DNA of 64,000 nucleotides from Liriodendron chinense (lineage: Eukaryota > Streptophyta > Magnoliopsida > Magnoliales > Magnoliaceae): NCBI GenBank assembly GCA_003013855.2, contig PVNU02002818.1, positions 1 through 64,000 on the forward strand, read 5' to 3'. The notes below the pieces were generated by a model. The model made no database searches. It worked only from the letters and a program-made list of their open reading frames with translations, and was not told where the DNA came from. Position numbers and translations under genes: made by a program. Position 1 is the first letter of the stretch. Every line of letters begins with the position of its first letter. Positions 54,187 through 64,000 of the stretch are shown in pieces.

Positions 54187-55282
54187 CTGCAACTGAGAAG
54201 ACAATAGGCTTACAGTTCCAGCAAAACTACATGTATAATCATCCACCAATTCTAAGTAACCTACGCTTGTAATTGGCTCGGACTTGCACAGGCCTGGCCA
54301 AATATCAGGCCACTTTGGAATGAGGCTTGAGCCTGTCTTGAGCAGGCCTCAGTGACTGGCCCAGTAATTACTTGGGATTGCACCTAAGCCAGACGCAACC
54401 CAAGTAATTTAACATCAGCTGGCTGAGTCTTTGGATGATGGGTCAAGACAACCCTCAATATTTTTTTTTCTTTCCTTTTATCCTTTTCTTTTCCCGCTAC
54501 TAGGGCACTTGTGTAGGACATCAGAACCATGAAAATGGTAGGGCCCCAACATGAAGATCACCTGGAACAAAAATCATGGAGGCCACACTGTTGGAATCAA
54601 TAGACAACGGCTCAGTCAGCATACAAGTGTGGTCCAGCTAATTTTCGTGATAGATAATCTTCATGGTGGAGCCTACCGTTTTCATGGTACTGGTGACCTG
54701 CACAAGGGCCTCAAGGTTCAACAACCCAACTTTAAAATGATGGGCCTCAACATTGATGGGATATAACCCTTGGTTATTTGGCCTTGTCTACTTAAAATGT
54801 GTAACGATGATGTTTTTTTCCCCTCTCACAACCATGCATTTGTAGGCAACAATATCAATTGGTCAGGACCTCCACATTTTAAAGATCTCTAAGACATTCC
54901 TCATCTAAAGATAGACCCATCATATCGACATTTTGGATCATTAAACCATGGGCCCACACACAGAACTCATCAGCAAACTACACATTTGATGATGGGCAGG
55001 AGCCCATAATCACTATTTAAATTTTACAGTGTTATAGCAGTATTCATGGTGTATACATGAGATGCACACGTCTCATAGATAGGAAATGCAAGGTGGTTTT
55101 ACTACAGAACATTTTACCTTTCATACAGGAGAATTCCTCAATGAATGGCACATGGATCATCCACATGGTCTGGTTCTTGTGCCACACAGAATCAGTTCCA
55201 AAGTCAGGTGTTACACATGTCATGCCGCACTTCATGAAATAGAAAATTCTCTAAGATTCCGTGAATTACCTTGGGCTAACAT
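54187..55282. other. No gene recognised; possible hAT scrap at 54290-54420
   Basis: GGCCTGGCCAAATATCAGGCC..AGGCCTCAGTGACTGGCCC has the look of the GGGC/GCCC-rich non-autonomous hAT elements nearby, but no ends were fixed. The rest lacks signal. Confidence 0.35.
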
Positions 55283-55395
55283 TTACATTTTTCTTCAGAA
55301 GTTGATGAATCCATCTGCAAGAGACTTCAGACCTCCCCACACTGTCCATCTTCCAGGTGGTGGTGGTTCCTCAGAATGCACCCTTTTAGAGGTCT
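55283..55395 (-). pseudogene. C-terminal exon remnant of a putative DNA-binding protein
   Basis: Minus-strand reading from 55395: TSKRVHSEEPPPPGRWTVWG, then GLKSLADGFINF, TGA, RKM, TAA. From memory, plant proteins of the Arabidopsis AT3G52170 type end in an F-W-R-K-type motif, so the TGA looks like a mutated TGG shortly before the natural stop. An AG acceptor (TTCAAAG) precedes it. It pairs with the N-terminal remnant at 56465-56649; the large central part is missing. Confidence 0.4.
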
Positions 55396-56464
55396 CTTTG
55401 AACAAAGACAATTAGCAGACCATATTGAGATTCCAATTGCACTGACAATCATTTTGGGATAATTCACAATGTTGTTTGAAAGGAAAGGGCTAGATGGATT
55501 GTACCTGCATTATGGCTCTGTACCTGCAATTGCATTATAGCAGACCATATTGAGATTCCAATTCCATTGACAATCTCTTTTAGTAGACCACAATGTTGTT
55601 TGCATTCGTGGCTCTGTACCTGCAAAGATACCATATGGCATTTATTCCAATAAGAGCTTTACAATGACACCAAATACATAGAGATAACCCATCAAGGTGA
55701 TGCACGTATATCAGCCCCATCAAGGTGATGCACGTATATCAGCCAGTTAACAATATGTTTAGTGTTCGCACAAAAGCATTTATAAAGATGATAGAATGCT
55801 CGACAGACTCAGTGATTGATTGACTTGAACAAGACCAGAATGAAGTAGTTCCTCATTTTCCGAAGCCCAAATAACACAGCTTTGGAACTGTTAAAAAAAA
55901 TCAAGTATTTCTCTCAATTGAGTATATGAAAACCTCGCTGTAATATCCATTACAGTCTTAACTGAGGTTTGAGTTGTAAATGTAATACAGGCCTACCAAA
56001 CTCTAATACCGTCAGCTATAAGCCAGGGCCTGATGATCCTGGCTTACATAAAAGGATGAAATTGCAAAGATTTGGCAAAAAAAAGACAATCAATTATGTT
56101 AATCAAGATGTACTATATTGTTATCAGTCTCACAAAAGGAAATTGGGCATTTTCTTTTAAATATTTCAAATATTTTCTAATCAGCAGCAATAGGAAGTTT
56201 TTTAGAGACTTAAATGCGAAAAAGTACCCCGTCCAGCTTTAAGTTCATCTGGATTTCGGTCTTATTCTCATCCAGTCCAAGTTGGGTTTCATGTTTACAA
56301 CAACAGCATACACAACTGCCTACTAACTTGACTATAATTAGAATGGATGTAATACTTGAACAAAACCAGTTACATGCTTGGTCAATCTGACAATAATTGA
56401 AACCGTTACTTCCACTAAGAGCTAGGATGCCATTCAAATTTGCAATAATTCCAACAATAGGACT
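55396..56464. other. No exon recognised between the two gene remnants
   Basis: Contains two short duplications: CAGACCATATTGAGATTCCAATT (22-23 bp) at about 55415 and 55541, and CATCAAGGTGATGCACGTATATCAGCC (27 bp) at about 55691 and 55718. No open frame of interest. Confidence 0.5.
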
Positions 56465-56649
56465 TCAAGGAGCAAGAAAAGAATAGTACTTGTCAACAAA
56501 GGATGCCACCATAGCACGCCATTCGTGTTTTGATAATCTCTTCTGGCCTCTTTGGGGTTTAGATGAATCAGAAGGTACTGAAGCAGCAAAGGATCTTCCA
56601 CGCCACTGTATATTTGATCCATGTACTGCATTGGATATCTCAATGGACA
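56465..56649 (-). pseudogene. N-terminal exon remnant of a putative DNA-binding protein
   Basis: After a clean acceptor (GTTTTACAG) the frame reads SIEISNAVHG, RGRSFAASVPSD, then KRLSKHEWRAMVASFVDKYY and SFLAP before TGA. RLSK.E.RAMV.SFV.KY matches my recollection of plant nuclear or organelle proteins of the AT3G52170 type. The frame should continue well beyond this point. A GT donor (56488-56489) within the block is an alternative exon end. Confidence 0.45.
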
Positions 56650-56916
56650 CTGTAAAACTATGGATGTCAGATTTCCTTTCATTAAAAAGGAAAAGAAAAT
56701 TAGTTTTTAATGAGGATTTTATCCATAAATGTTATCATTTGTGACATGCATGTCAGAAATGGAAGTTGTGATTCTTTCTTTACCATACCACAGAACAGTC
56801 TGCAAATAAATTCAAGTCTATCACCCAACTTCCATAGGAAGTGGATATAGACGTTACTAATTTCTACACCTCAGATTTTAGACCATTTTCAAGGCAGAGT
56901 GATCCTGACTTGGAGG

Positions 56917-57236
56917 TAGGGCTGCGACTTGGGTTTGGTCCCAACCTGACTCAGGTTTTCAGGGTCATCATTGGGTTGGGGTTGGAAAATTCCAACCCGG
57001 TTGGAAATCGGGTTGAGCAAATTTGGGATGGGTTAAGTCGGGTTGGGAATATCACACATATTTGGGTCGAGATGGATTGGGTTGGGTTGGTTTAGGGTTG
57101 AGCAGGGAGGAATTGGGGTTCGGTTAGGGTTGGGCACCTGGGGTGGGAATTCGGGTTGCAGGTTGGGTTCTCTTTAGGTCAGATCAGGCTCAGGTTGAGC
57201 CTCAACTCAATCCGACCTAACCAAGCTGCACCCCTA
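56917..57236. mobile_element. hAT MITE, 320 bp, 8-bp TSD
   Basis: Ends TAGGGCTGC and, inverted, TAGGGGTGC. The flanks are CTTGGAGG at 56909-56916 and 57237-57244. The interior is full of GGGTTGGG motifs, as in the 10573-11210 element. The 8-bp duplication is perfect. Confidence 0.9.
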
Positions 57237-57244
57237 CTTGGAGG

Positions 57245-58010
57245 TGTATGTATGATGAAACAAATATTCCCACAAAAGAGCTACAAAGAAGTAATAACAA
57301 TTTCAATTCATAAATAACAATTTCGTTCAAAACTAAACAAAGAAATGCATCAAAGAACTGAGAAAACATCCTCTCTTTGGTTTTCCTCTTTTGGTAGAGG
57401 ATAAACAATGTTACCTACAACTCTTCGAGATGAAATGCATGTTCACTTCAGCAGAGAATTCACACATCTTTTATATCAGGAGGCAAAGAGCACTATGTGC
57501 ATTATAGCTAACAAAGGAGTTTCTCTAGAAATATTGTGGTTAAGACTTAAGACTAAACATTAGGACTGATTTAGATAATGCCTTAGAACACAAAAGCCAA
57601 TCGATGGCCAATTTGATTAAGGACTGATTTAGATAATGCCTTAGAATGGCCAAATCTTCTTTTGGAGTTGTGATCCTATTTATTCTCTCATGGAGTCCCA
57701 AGCTGCTTTTATATCTTGTCCAAAACAAAGAAGACAGTCAGGACATATCAAAACCAAATGGCACTTGGATTTTTTGGGCATTAGACTTCTACCAGCATGT
57801 AGAATGTCTTTTACTTGATCTTATTTCTTTTTTGAAAGATCTTTCAAATGATCTTCTCATCAATCCAAACAAAAATATCCAAGAGATTTTCACAATTCTC
57901 AGTCCCTATTACTATGATACTGGCATATCTACTATACCAGTGACCCATCCAAATCACATTTGTAAAGAACCCAACATGCACACATATCATGGACAAGGAC
58001 TTGGACACTC
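57245..58010. other. No gene recognised
   Basis: A 139-codon plus-strand frame at 57646-58065 has no known domain and lies in repeat-rich DNA. A 61-bp-spaced repeat of GGACTGATTTAGATAATGCC (57562 and 57623) is present. Confidence 0.4.
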
Positions 58011-58016
58011 CCCATG

Positions 58017-58148
58017 TAGGGTTGTCAATGGTACAAGCATGCATTGGTCTGGGCCCAACTTTTAAATTGTGGACAGGGCCATTGGGATAGGCCTATACAA
58101 AAATTTGATTTGTTTTGGGCCAAGGCCTAGCCCATTGACAGCCCGATC
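58017..58148. mobile_element. Candidate hAT MITE (GGGTTGTCAATGG ends)
   Basis: TAGGGTTGTCAATGG at the left and CCCATTGACAGCCC at the right pair well, and GGGCC motifs lie between. No target duplication was found. Confidence 0.5.
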
Positions 58149-58149
58149 A

Positions 58150-59065
58150 TGATCGTTGAAGCAACAGTAAACAAAATAGGTCAGATTGGGTAACTGATGC
58201 AGCCAAGCATAGATGCATGCTTGCCCGACGCAGTGGGAAGACACCAACACTGACATAGTACTGCTAAGTGACAATCATGCTGAATTCAAGGTTCCCAAAA
58301 TCACATTTATTGGATGTCATTGCTGATTTTAAACCAGTGTATGAACCTGCTGCTCTAGCTCACCATGCATCTATAAAAACTCCATCAGGTTATGCAAAGG
58401 GTACTCTACAACACAACCAATCTACCTCATGATGCTCCTTCCAATGATAAGACCGTAGCTGTAGTTACCATTGAAACTCCATCTCCATATGTATGAGGGT
58501 AATGCAGACAAACCTCCTGTAAAAGGACACTCCCTCTTAAAAGATTGGTCTCGGGATTAGACACACAAGTAGCTATTTGGGGGAGCTTCTAATGTCACTC
58601 ATTTCTATCAATTTGGGTCCTGCTGTGCCAAAGTGCCTAATGGTAAGCCTGAGGTTAGGGGGGTTCCAAACCACTGATCTTATGGGCCCCACTGGACAGG
58701 GGATCCCTAAAAATCACTAGAACTGATAGATTTTGACCCCTAGGTCGGTGGCCTGAAAAAACAACTAACAACCTGCATCTGCTAACAGCATCATAACTTA
58801 ACTAAACCACAACAACTTATCTACTAGACTGGTTGAAGCACATGCCAACCAGATTGTCCAGATCATGTACAAGCCTTGCATTTTTTTGAATATTTGCACA
58901 ATGGTCTACGCTATGTGAGAACCGGACCAAGCTTTCAATCAATGATCATCGTCAAGGCCTCGCATGCATACTGTCATCGTATGCATAAAACAATCACATC
59001 CACACATGGTAACTTGTACATTAAATAAAACCCAATAATACAATGAATATAATCATACAAATGTG
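58150..59065. other. No gene recognised
   Basis: No coding or repeat structure that I can support. Confidence 0.4.
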
Positions 59066-59248
59066 TCAATATTGGTCTGATGAAACGCAAATAATCCAGA
59101 GGTTTGAATCAACATCGCCACATTTGGAATACCCAGAAATCATCATGATCAGGGACACGTTGCTTCGTTCGGGCATATCATCGAACAATTTGCGTGCTGC
59201 TTCTATGTTCCCACAGTCACGTAGTGCGTGAAATCGTCTTCCGTACAT
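59066..59248 (-). pseudogene. Pentatricopeptide-repeat (PPR) protein fragment
   Basis: The minus frame reads DCGNIEAARKLFDDMPER, then MMISGYSKCGDV. This is a standard PPR helix pair of the RNA-editing or organelle RNA-binding class. Only about one and a half repeats remain, and the frame stops within 20 codons on one side. An ATG with MSGGFRVPIPNNVRKT in another frame lies upstream (59306 to 59250), so the original start cannot be fixed. No continuation was found. Confidence 0.6.
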
Positions 59249-59361
59249 TGTTGGGGATTGGAACCCTAAAACCGCCGCTCATCTTCGTAGAATAGATAGA
59301 GAGATTTTTTGGGGGTATGAATTGATCTTTCTTATAAGTGGAAGAGAAGAAGGGAGAAGAA

Positions 59362-59365
<4 letters not shown>

Positions 59366-59391
<26 letters not shown>
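59366..59391. repeat. (GA)n microsatellite
   Basis: About 13 GA units directly before the target duplication of the MULE element. Confidence 0.9.
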
Positions 59392-59398
<7 letters not shown>

Positions 59399-59400
59399 CG

Positions 59401-59951
59401 GAGCGCTGATTAGGTGAGACCCCGGCCTCACCCAAGACGGTGCGGCCCCTACCGTGGGTTACCGTGGGGCCCACCTTGATGTATGTATTATGTATCCACG
59501 CCGTCCATCCATTTTTCCAGATCGTTTTAAGGGATTATAACGAAAAGGAAGCAGATCCAATCATCATGTGGACCATAAAATAGGAAACAGTGGTAATTGG
59601 CCATTCAGGGGCCACAGAAGTTTTGGATGAATCTGATATTTATTTTTTCCCTTCATCCAGGCTCATGCGACCTTATCAACAGATTGGATGGTAAATAAAC
59701 ACTACAGAAACGTGAAGGTGAGTCCTAAGAAGTTTTTAATGGTAGGATGGTCAATCACCACTGTTTCTTATGGTATGGTCCACCTGATAATTTTTTCTGC
59801 TTCAGTTTTGGGATAATACCCTACGATAATCTGAAAAAACGGATGGACGGAGTGGATAAATAATACTTACATCAATGTGGGCCCCACGGTAATCCCACGG
59901 TAAGGGCCGCACCGTCTTGGGTGAGGCCGGGGTCTCACCTAATCCGCTTTC
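59401..59951. mobile_element. MULE-type foldback MITE, 551 bp, 9-bp TSD
   Basis: Left GAGCGCTGATTAGGTGAGAC and inverted right GAAAGCGGATTAGGTGAGAC, followed by CCCGGCCTCACCCAAGAC in both arms. Flanks GAGAAGTCG at 59392-59400 and 59952-59960. Arms include ATCCACGCCGTCCATCC and GTGGGGCCCACC, so this copy defines the ends and the duplication length of the abundant family in the window. Non-coding. Confidence 0.93.
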
Positions 59952-60249
59952 GAGAAGTCGAAAGGGCGTTTTCGAAATCCTTCTTCCTCATTTACATTCA
60001 AATCCACACAATGTGCGTTTTACATCATTTATACAATATAATAAGTTATCATCCGTACATTTAAGGACCCACCTAATAGATGGTTAAGATTGTATTATAT
60101 GGTAAAAGTATAAATTATTAACTATATACAAGCGGACCCACTATTTGGATGGCTTAAATAACCATACATCAATACCACAAGTGATATAAATGAGTCACCA
60201 CCATTTAACATTTTGTTCAAAATTAACATATTAATTTTTGTTAATTAAG

Positions 60250-60935
60250 GCTTGATCTAAAAACTGAGGCAGATATAAATCTCAGGTGGACCATAAAAAA
60301 TGAGGCAGATTTAATGGTGGGCGTTCAATTAACATTGTTTTCTATGTTGTGGTCCACTTGAGATTTGGATCTACCTCAATTTTGGGCTCATGCCATAAAA
60401 TGATATGTAAAAATATATAGACAGCGTGATGAAGAAACACATACATTGTGGTGGGCCCACAAAGCACCGACCACTAGCAATCAGCTAGCCACTAGCCAAT
60501 CCACATTTGTTATCCTAAATTGTATTTTATGTATATCCATCCTGTCCCTTTGTTCTTTAATATCATTTTAGTACGTAATACCAATCTTAAAGAGTATTCA
60601 AATCTCAGGTGGACCATACCACTAGAAATAGTGATGAATGGTCATTAATAACTGTTTGTGGGCCATAAAGATTTTGGATTAAGCTAATCTTTGTATTTAC
60701 CTTTCATCCAGATCTTCTGAACATTATCAACCGGTTGGATTGCAAATAAACATTACTAAAACCTTATGATGGGCAATTTGAAAATCTTAATGATCAGGTA
60801 CTAAATTATCATTATATTCCTGTGATGTGGACCACTTTAGATATAGATCTGTAAAATTTTGGGTACCCTGTCTAAAATGGGCTGGAGATACCGACAAACA
60901 GCATGAATATGAAACACATTCTCAAGGTTCTCCAT
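60250..60935. repeat. Diverged foldback MITE arms
   Basis: Blocks AATCTCAGGTGGACCATA, GGTGGGCGTTCAATTAAC, TTGTGGTCCACTTGAGA and GTGGTGGGCCCACAAAGC at 60270-60470. A second set at 60600-60880 includes ATCTCAGGTGGACCATACC, CCGGTTGGATTGCAAATAAAC and GATGTGGACCACTT. No complete element was delimited. Confidence 0.5.
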
Positions 60936-62035
60936 TTTTTTAAAGTTCTCAAAAAAAATTTTTTTTTTTTTTTTAAGTCTCATTTTAATGAAATTTCTCA
61001 AATTTTTTTTTCAAAATACAAAATCTCAATTTCATTATAAAAGTATAAATTTTATTCAAACTAATCAATTTTTTTTTTCAAAATGAATGTTAATTTCTTT
61101 CAAAATCTCAATTTTTTTTTAAATCTCAATTTTTTTATTTTCAAAATTTGAATTGTTCTCCAACATCATCAATAATTTTTTCCACTTCTCAATTTTTCTT
61201 TTTCAAAATATTTTTTTTTTTCAAAATCATTGTTTTCTTTTTAAATCATATATTTTTTTCAAAATTTCAATTTTTTATTCAAACTTTTCCATTTTTTCAA
61301 AATGTCAATTTTTTGCAAATTTCTCAATTTCTTTTTTCAAAATATCTCCCTTTTTTTTATCAAATTTTTTAATTTTTTGTCAAAATACAAAATCTCAATT
61401 TCTTTATAAAAATCTCAAAATTTTCTAACTTTTTTTTCAGAATGCTATCTTTTTCAAGATGTCAATTTTTTTTTTCTTCAAAAACTCAATTTTTTTAAAC
61501 CTCATTATATTTCAAAATCTCAATTTTTCTCAAATATTGTCAATTTTTTTTCAAACTTCTCAACTTTCTTTTTATAAAATAACATTTTCTTTTAAACTTC
61601 TTAATTTTCTCTTTGAAATTGTCAAAATTTTGTCGAAATCTTGATTTTTTTAATATCTTTTTTTTTTTCAGAATTTCAATATTTTCAGACTTCTCAAATT
61701 TTTTCGAAATACGAAATCTCATTTTCATTTTAAAATTCTCAAAAAAAAAAAATTCACCATCTAATTTTTTTTTCTTTCAAACTTTTCATTTTTTTTCAAT
61801 ATATCAATTTTTTTTAATTTTACTCTCAATTTTTTTCTTTATCAATTTTAATCTCAAATTTTATCAATTTTATTATTGATTTTATTCTAAATATCATCAA
61901 TTGTATTTTCAATTTTATCAATTTTATTATACATTTTATTGTCAATTTTATGATTGATTTTATTATCAATTATATCAGTTTTATTCTCAATTTTATTAAT
62001 TTCATTATCGATTTTAACAATTTTTTATCATTTAA
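60935..62035 (+). repeat. Pyrimidine-rich degenerate repeat tract
   Basis: About 1.1 kb built from TCTCAATTTTTTTTCAAA-like units (60935-61860), passing into (A)TCAATTTTATT(A/C)TCAATTTT units (61860-62035). Frames with F-F-F-S-N composition are artefacts. It is the near reverse complement in style of 63060-63615. Confidence 0.85.
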
Positions 62036-62786
62036 TTATGATCCCAATGGACTTGGGACAAAAGAGATCAGTCACCATTAGCAACGGACTAATTCGTGGT
62101 GGTAAATCCTGCCACTCAAAAACTACCTAAACCTTCCATCCATCCTCGATTTGGCCTCTCTTCCTACAACCATCCTTTTCCAACCATGGATGAGATGGTT
62201 AAAATTGCCCAACAATGATGATTGTTTAGAATCATAAGCTATCCATTATGGACTTTGCAAATTGATGGATCAAATTGTTGCTTAAACATATTTAATGATC
62301 TTAACTGTCCATACTTAGGGCCACTAATCAGAGGTTAGTATCTCTTCGAGATCAGTATGATATTTTATGGTAGCCTATCACCCATCCAATATAATACTTC
62401 TGTTTCAACTTTATTCTATAAGAGCCCATTACCCATCCAACATAAAACTTTCTTTACACATTCCGTAAAACAATCAAGTTTTTTGTGGCCCACCATTTTT
62501 TACATATGAGATCAATTCCGTCCGTCAGATTTGATCCCTAGCATTAAGCCTCATGACTAAAAATCAGCCAGATCCAAAACTCATGTGGGTTACAACATAG
62601 GAAACAATAAAGATGGGATGCCAAATGTAGGATGTTTTGAGGGCTAACATGGTGTGCATTCTTCATCAAACCTGCTCATCATGATATGTAACTCACTAGA
62701 ATCAAGTGAAGAAATAAAAATCAACGTGATCCAAAATTGAGGAGGCCCACACAGTGTGAACTTAGTGGGAAACGAATTGCCTCGCA
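62036..62786. other. No gene; partial MITE text near 62480-62790
   Basis: GTGGCCCACCATTTTTTAC, CCAAAACTCATGTGGGTTAC and GAGGCCCACACAGTGTG suggest an old foldback arm pair. No frame of interest. Confidence 0.4.
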
Positions 62787-63059
62787 CTACGCCAAAATCG
62801 CATTTTTGCGACGGATTTGGCGACGAACATTAACCGTCGCCAAAATTGCTTGGTTTAACGACGGCTCTTAACCGTCGTATTTTAAAATATTCCGTCGCTT
62901 TTGCGAAATTAAGGCGGGATTTCGTCGCGGATTTACCGACGGACATAGTTCGTCGCAAAATTATAATTTCCGACGGACTTAGCCCGTCGCTATTTAACGA
63001 CGAATTTGGTCCGTCGCTAATCCCAGCCCGAAAAGATGCCCCGAAATAAGGTCCGTCGA

Positions 63060-63615
63060 AAAATAAAATTTAAGAAAAATGAGATACTGAAAAAAACTGA
63101 TATTTTTTAAAAATTAAAAAATTTGATATTTAAAATAACAGATTTAGTAATTTGAAAGAAAAAGTTAAGAGATTTTAAAAACAAAATTGAGAAATTTGAA
63201 TAAAATTAATATGTTTGAAATTTCTTTTCAAATTTTCACAAAATTAAACATTTTGAAAAAGAAAATTGTGAAGTTAAAAAAGAAATTTGTGATTTTCAAA
63301 CAAAAAAAGTTGAGGTTTGAAAATAAATTAACAATTTTTAGTAAAATTGAGATTTATAAAAATAATAAGATTCAAAAAATTGAGATTTTTAAAAAAAAAA
63401 AAATGGCCCTTTGAAAAAGGTTGAGAAGTTCGAATAAAATTGATAAGTTTGTAAAAAAAATTGAAATTTTTATAGAGAAATTAAGATTTTGTATTTCGAA
63501 AAAATTAAGAAGTTTGATTAAAAAAATGATATTTTGAAAAAAAAAGAGATTTTATCAGTTTTGAAAAAAAATGTTGGAAAAAAATTGTGGTTTAAATAAA
63601 AGCGAGAAATTTGAA
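63060..63615 (+). repeat. Purine-rich degenerate repeat tract
   Basis: Units like AAAATTGAGA(A)ATTTGAA repeat for 550 bp. K- and I-rich frames are artefacts. It directly follows the CACTA hairpin array. Confidence 0.85.
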
Positions 63616-64000
63616 ATGAGTGGGCCAAATTTATTGGTGGACATTCATTGGATAGTTGAAAATGAAAAATTACACTCATTCAGTTAACTGGTTATCAGAT
63701 TGGTTTATGCATACATACATGTTCATTGGTGCAAAAAATGAAGGCCCTAATATAATGATGTTAATTAATTGCAAGGAAAATTTATAATGATGAGATTGAT
63801 CAAATTCTATGATGAAGTCATCCTAAACTTGATCTGAATGGTCAGATACGTTTAGAACGTGGTAATTATTATTGAAAACAAAATTAAGCCTGAATCATAT
63901 CCGTATAAAAGACTCTTTAAATGTGCACAATCAGTTTGTCTAGAGCTAGACAAATTTTGGACAATCTAATTGGTCCAAATTGAAAAGTAAATGACTTTAG
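63616..64000. other. No feature recognised
   Basis: AT-rich single-copy-looking DNA to the window end; possibly CACTA interior. Confidence 0.4.

Larger units (their letters stand above)
62787..64000 (+). mobile_element. CACTA transposon left end, internal part runs off the window
   Basis: CACTACGCCAAAATCGC is a CACTA terminus, preceded by TCG as a possible 3-bp target duplication. From 62810 to 63055 about eight CGACG / CGTCG pairs form short hairpins (for example CGACGGACATAGTTCGTCG), as expected for sub-terminal transposase-binding arrays. No transposase and no opposite end (..GGCGTAGTG) lie before 64000, so the true extent is unknown. Confidence 0.75.

Noticed and set aside
57646..58065. 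139-codon plus-strand frame
   Set aside because: No domain, no splice or promoter context, and it overlaps a hAT-like repeat end; not supported as a gene.
61148..61879. Phe/Ile/Ser-rich frames up to 91 codons
   Set aside because: Pure consequence of the T-rich repeat tract.
1..64000. tRNA, rRNA or snoRNA genes
   Set aside because: No cloverleaf with A and B boxes or rRNA core sequence was recognised by eye; a covariance-model search would be needed to be certain.

Overview
The window is nuclear DNA of a flowering plant. It has spliced genes with GT-AG introns, a wall-associated-kinase-type receptor gene, plant Copia and Gypsy LTR retrotransposons, and many non-autonomous DNA transposons. 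One abundant foldback family carries GTGGGGCCCACC-type ends, ATCCA..CCGTCCATCC blocks and AGGTGGACCAC blocks. From memory this family is typical of magnoliid genomes (laurel or magnolia relatives); that placement is inference. No bacterial, phage or CRISPR signal was found.

Layout. 1-1715: 5' half of a decayed Copia element (minus). 2400-3270: a ~40-bp satellite with a ~200-bp higher-order period. 3290-6010: two LTR remnants and a MITE. 6200-13200: dense foldback MITEs, a hAT element with clean target-site duplication (10573-11210), and fragments of segments duplicated elsewhere in the window. 13290-17470: a truncated Gypsy (LTR, gag, protease) followed by the LTR and leader of a second Gypsy type. 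17480-18260: a copy of the kinase gene's upstream region plus a MITE holding a 32-base poly-G run. 18268-22075: a broken Copia element (minus). 23380-27915 and 27985-35135: two large diverged copies of the same segments, which supply empty sites for a solo LTR (29503-30197) and a MITE (34283-34680). A decayed Gypsy lies between (31280-33260).

The one gene that appears intact is a three-exon WAK-like receptor kinase (36100-43163, 744 aa). Its intron 1 contains a decayed copy of the end of exon 1, and its intron 2 contains a Gypsy fragment and two MITEs. Downstream are a 745-bp hAT (43502-44246) and a nearly complete but disabled chromodomain Gypsy (44273-50460).

50460-64000 is a graveyard: Copia and CACTA scraps, two foldback elements joined by a microsatellite hairpin, and remnants of three host genes on the minus strand (a DUF829/TMEM53-like gene, a putative DNA-binding protein and a PPR protein). 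It ends with hAT and MULE MITEs and a CACTA terminus between a pyrimidine-rich and a purine-rich tract.

The main biological story is a receptor-kinase locus reshaped by repeated segmental duplication. Copies of the kinase gene's upstream DNA lie near 8.9-9.4 kb and 17.5-17.8 kb without any kinase body, and the duplicated blocks serve as internal references for dating transposon insertions.
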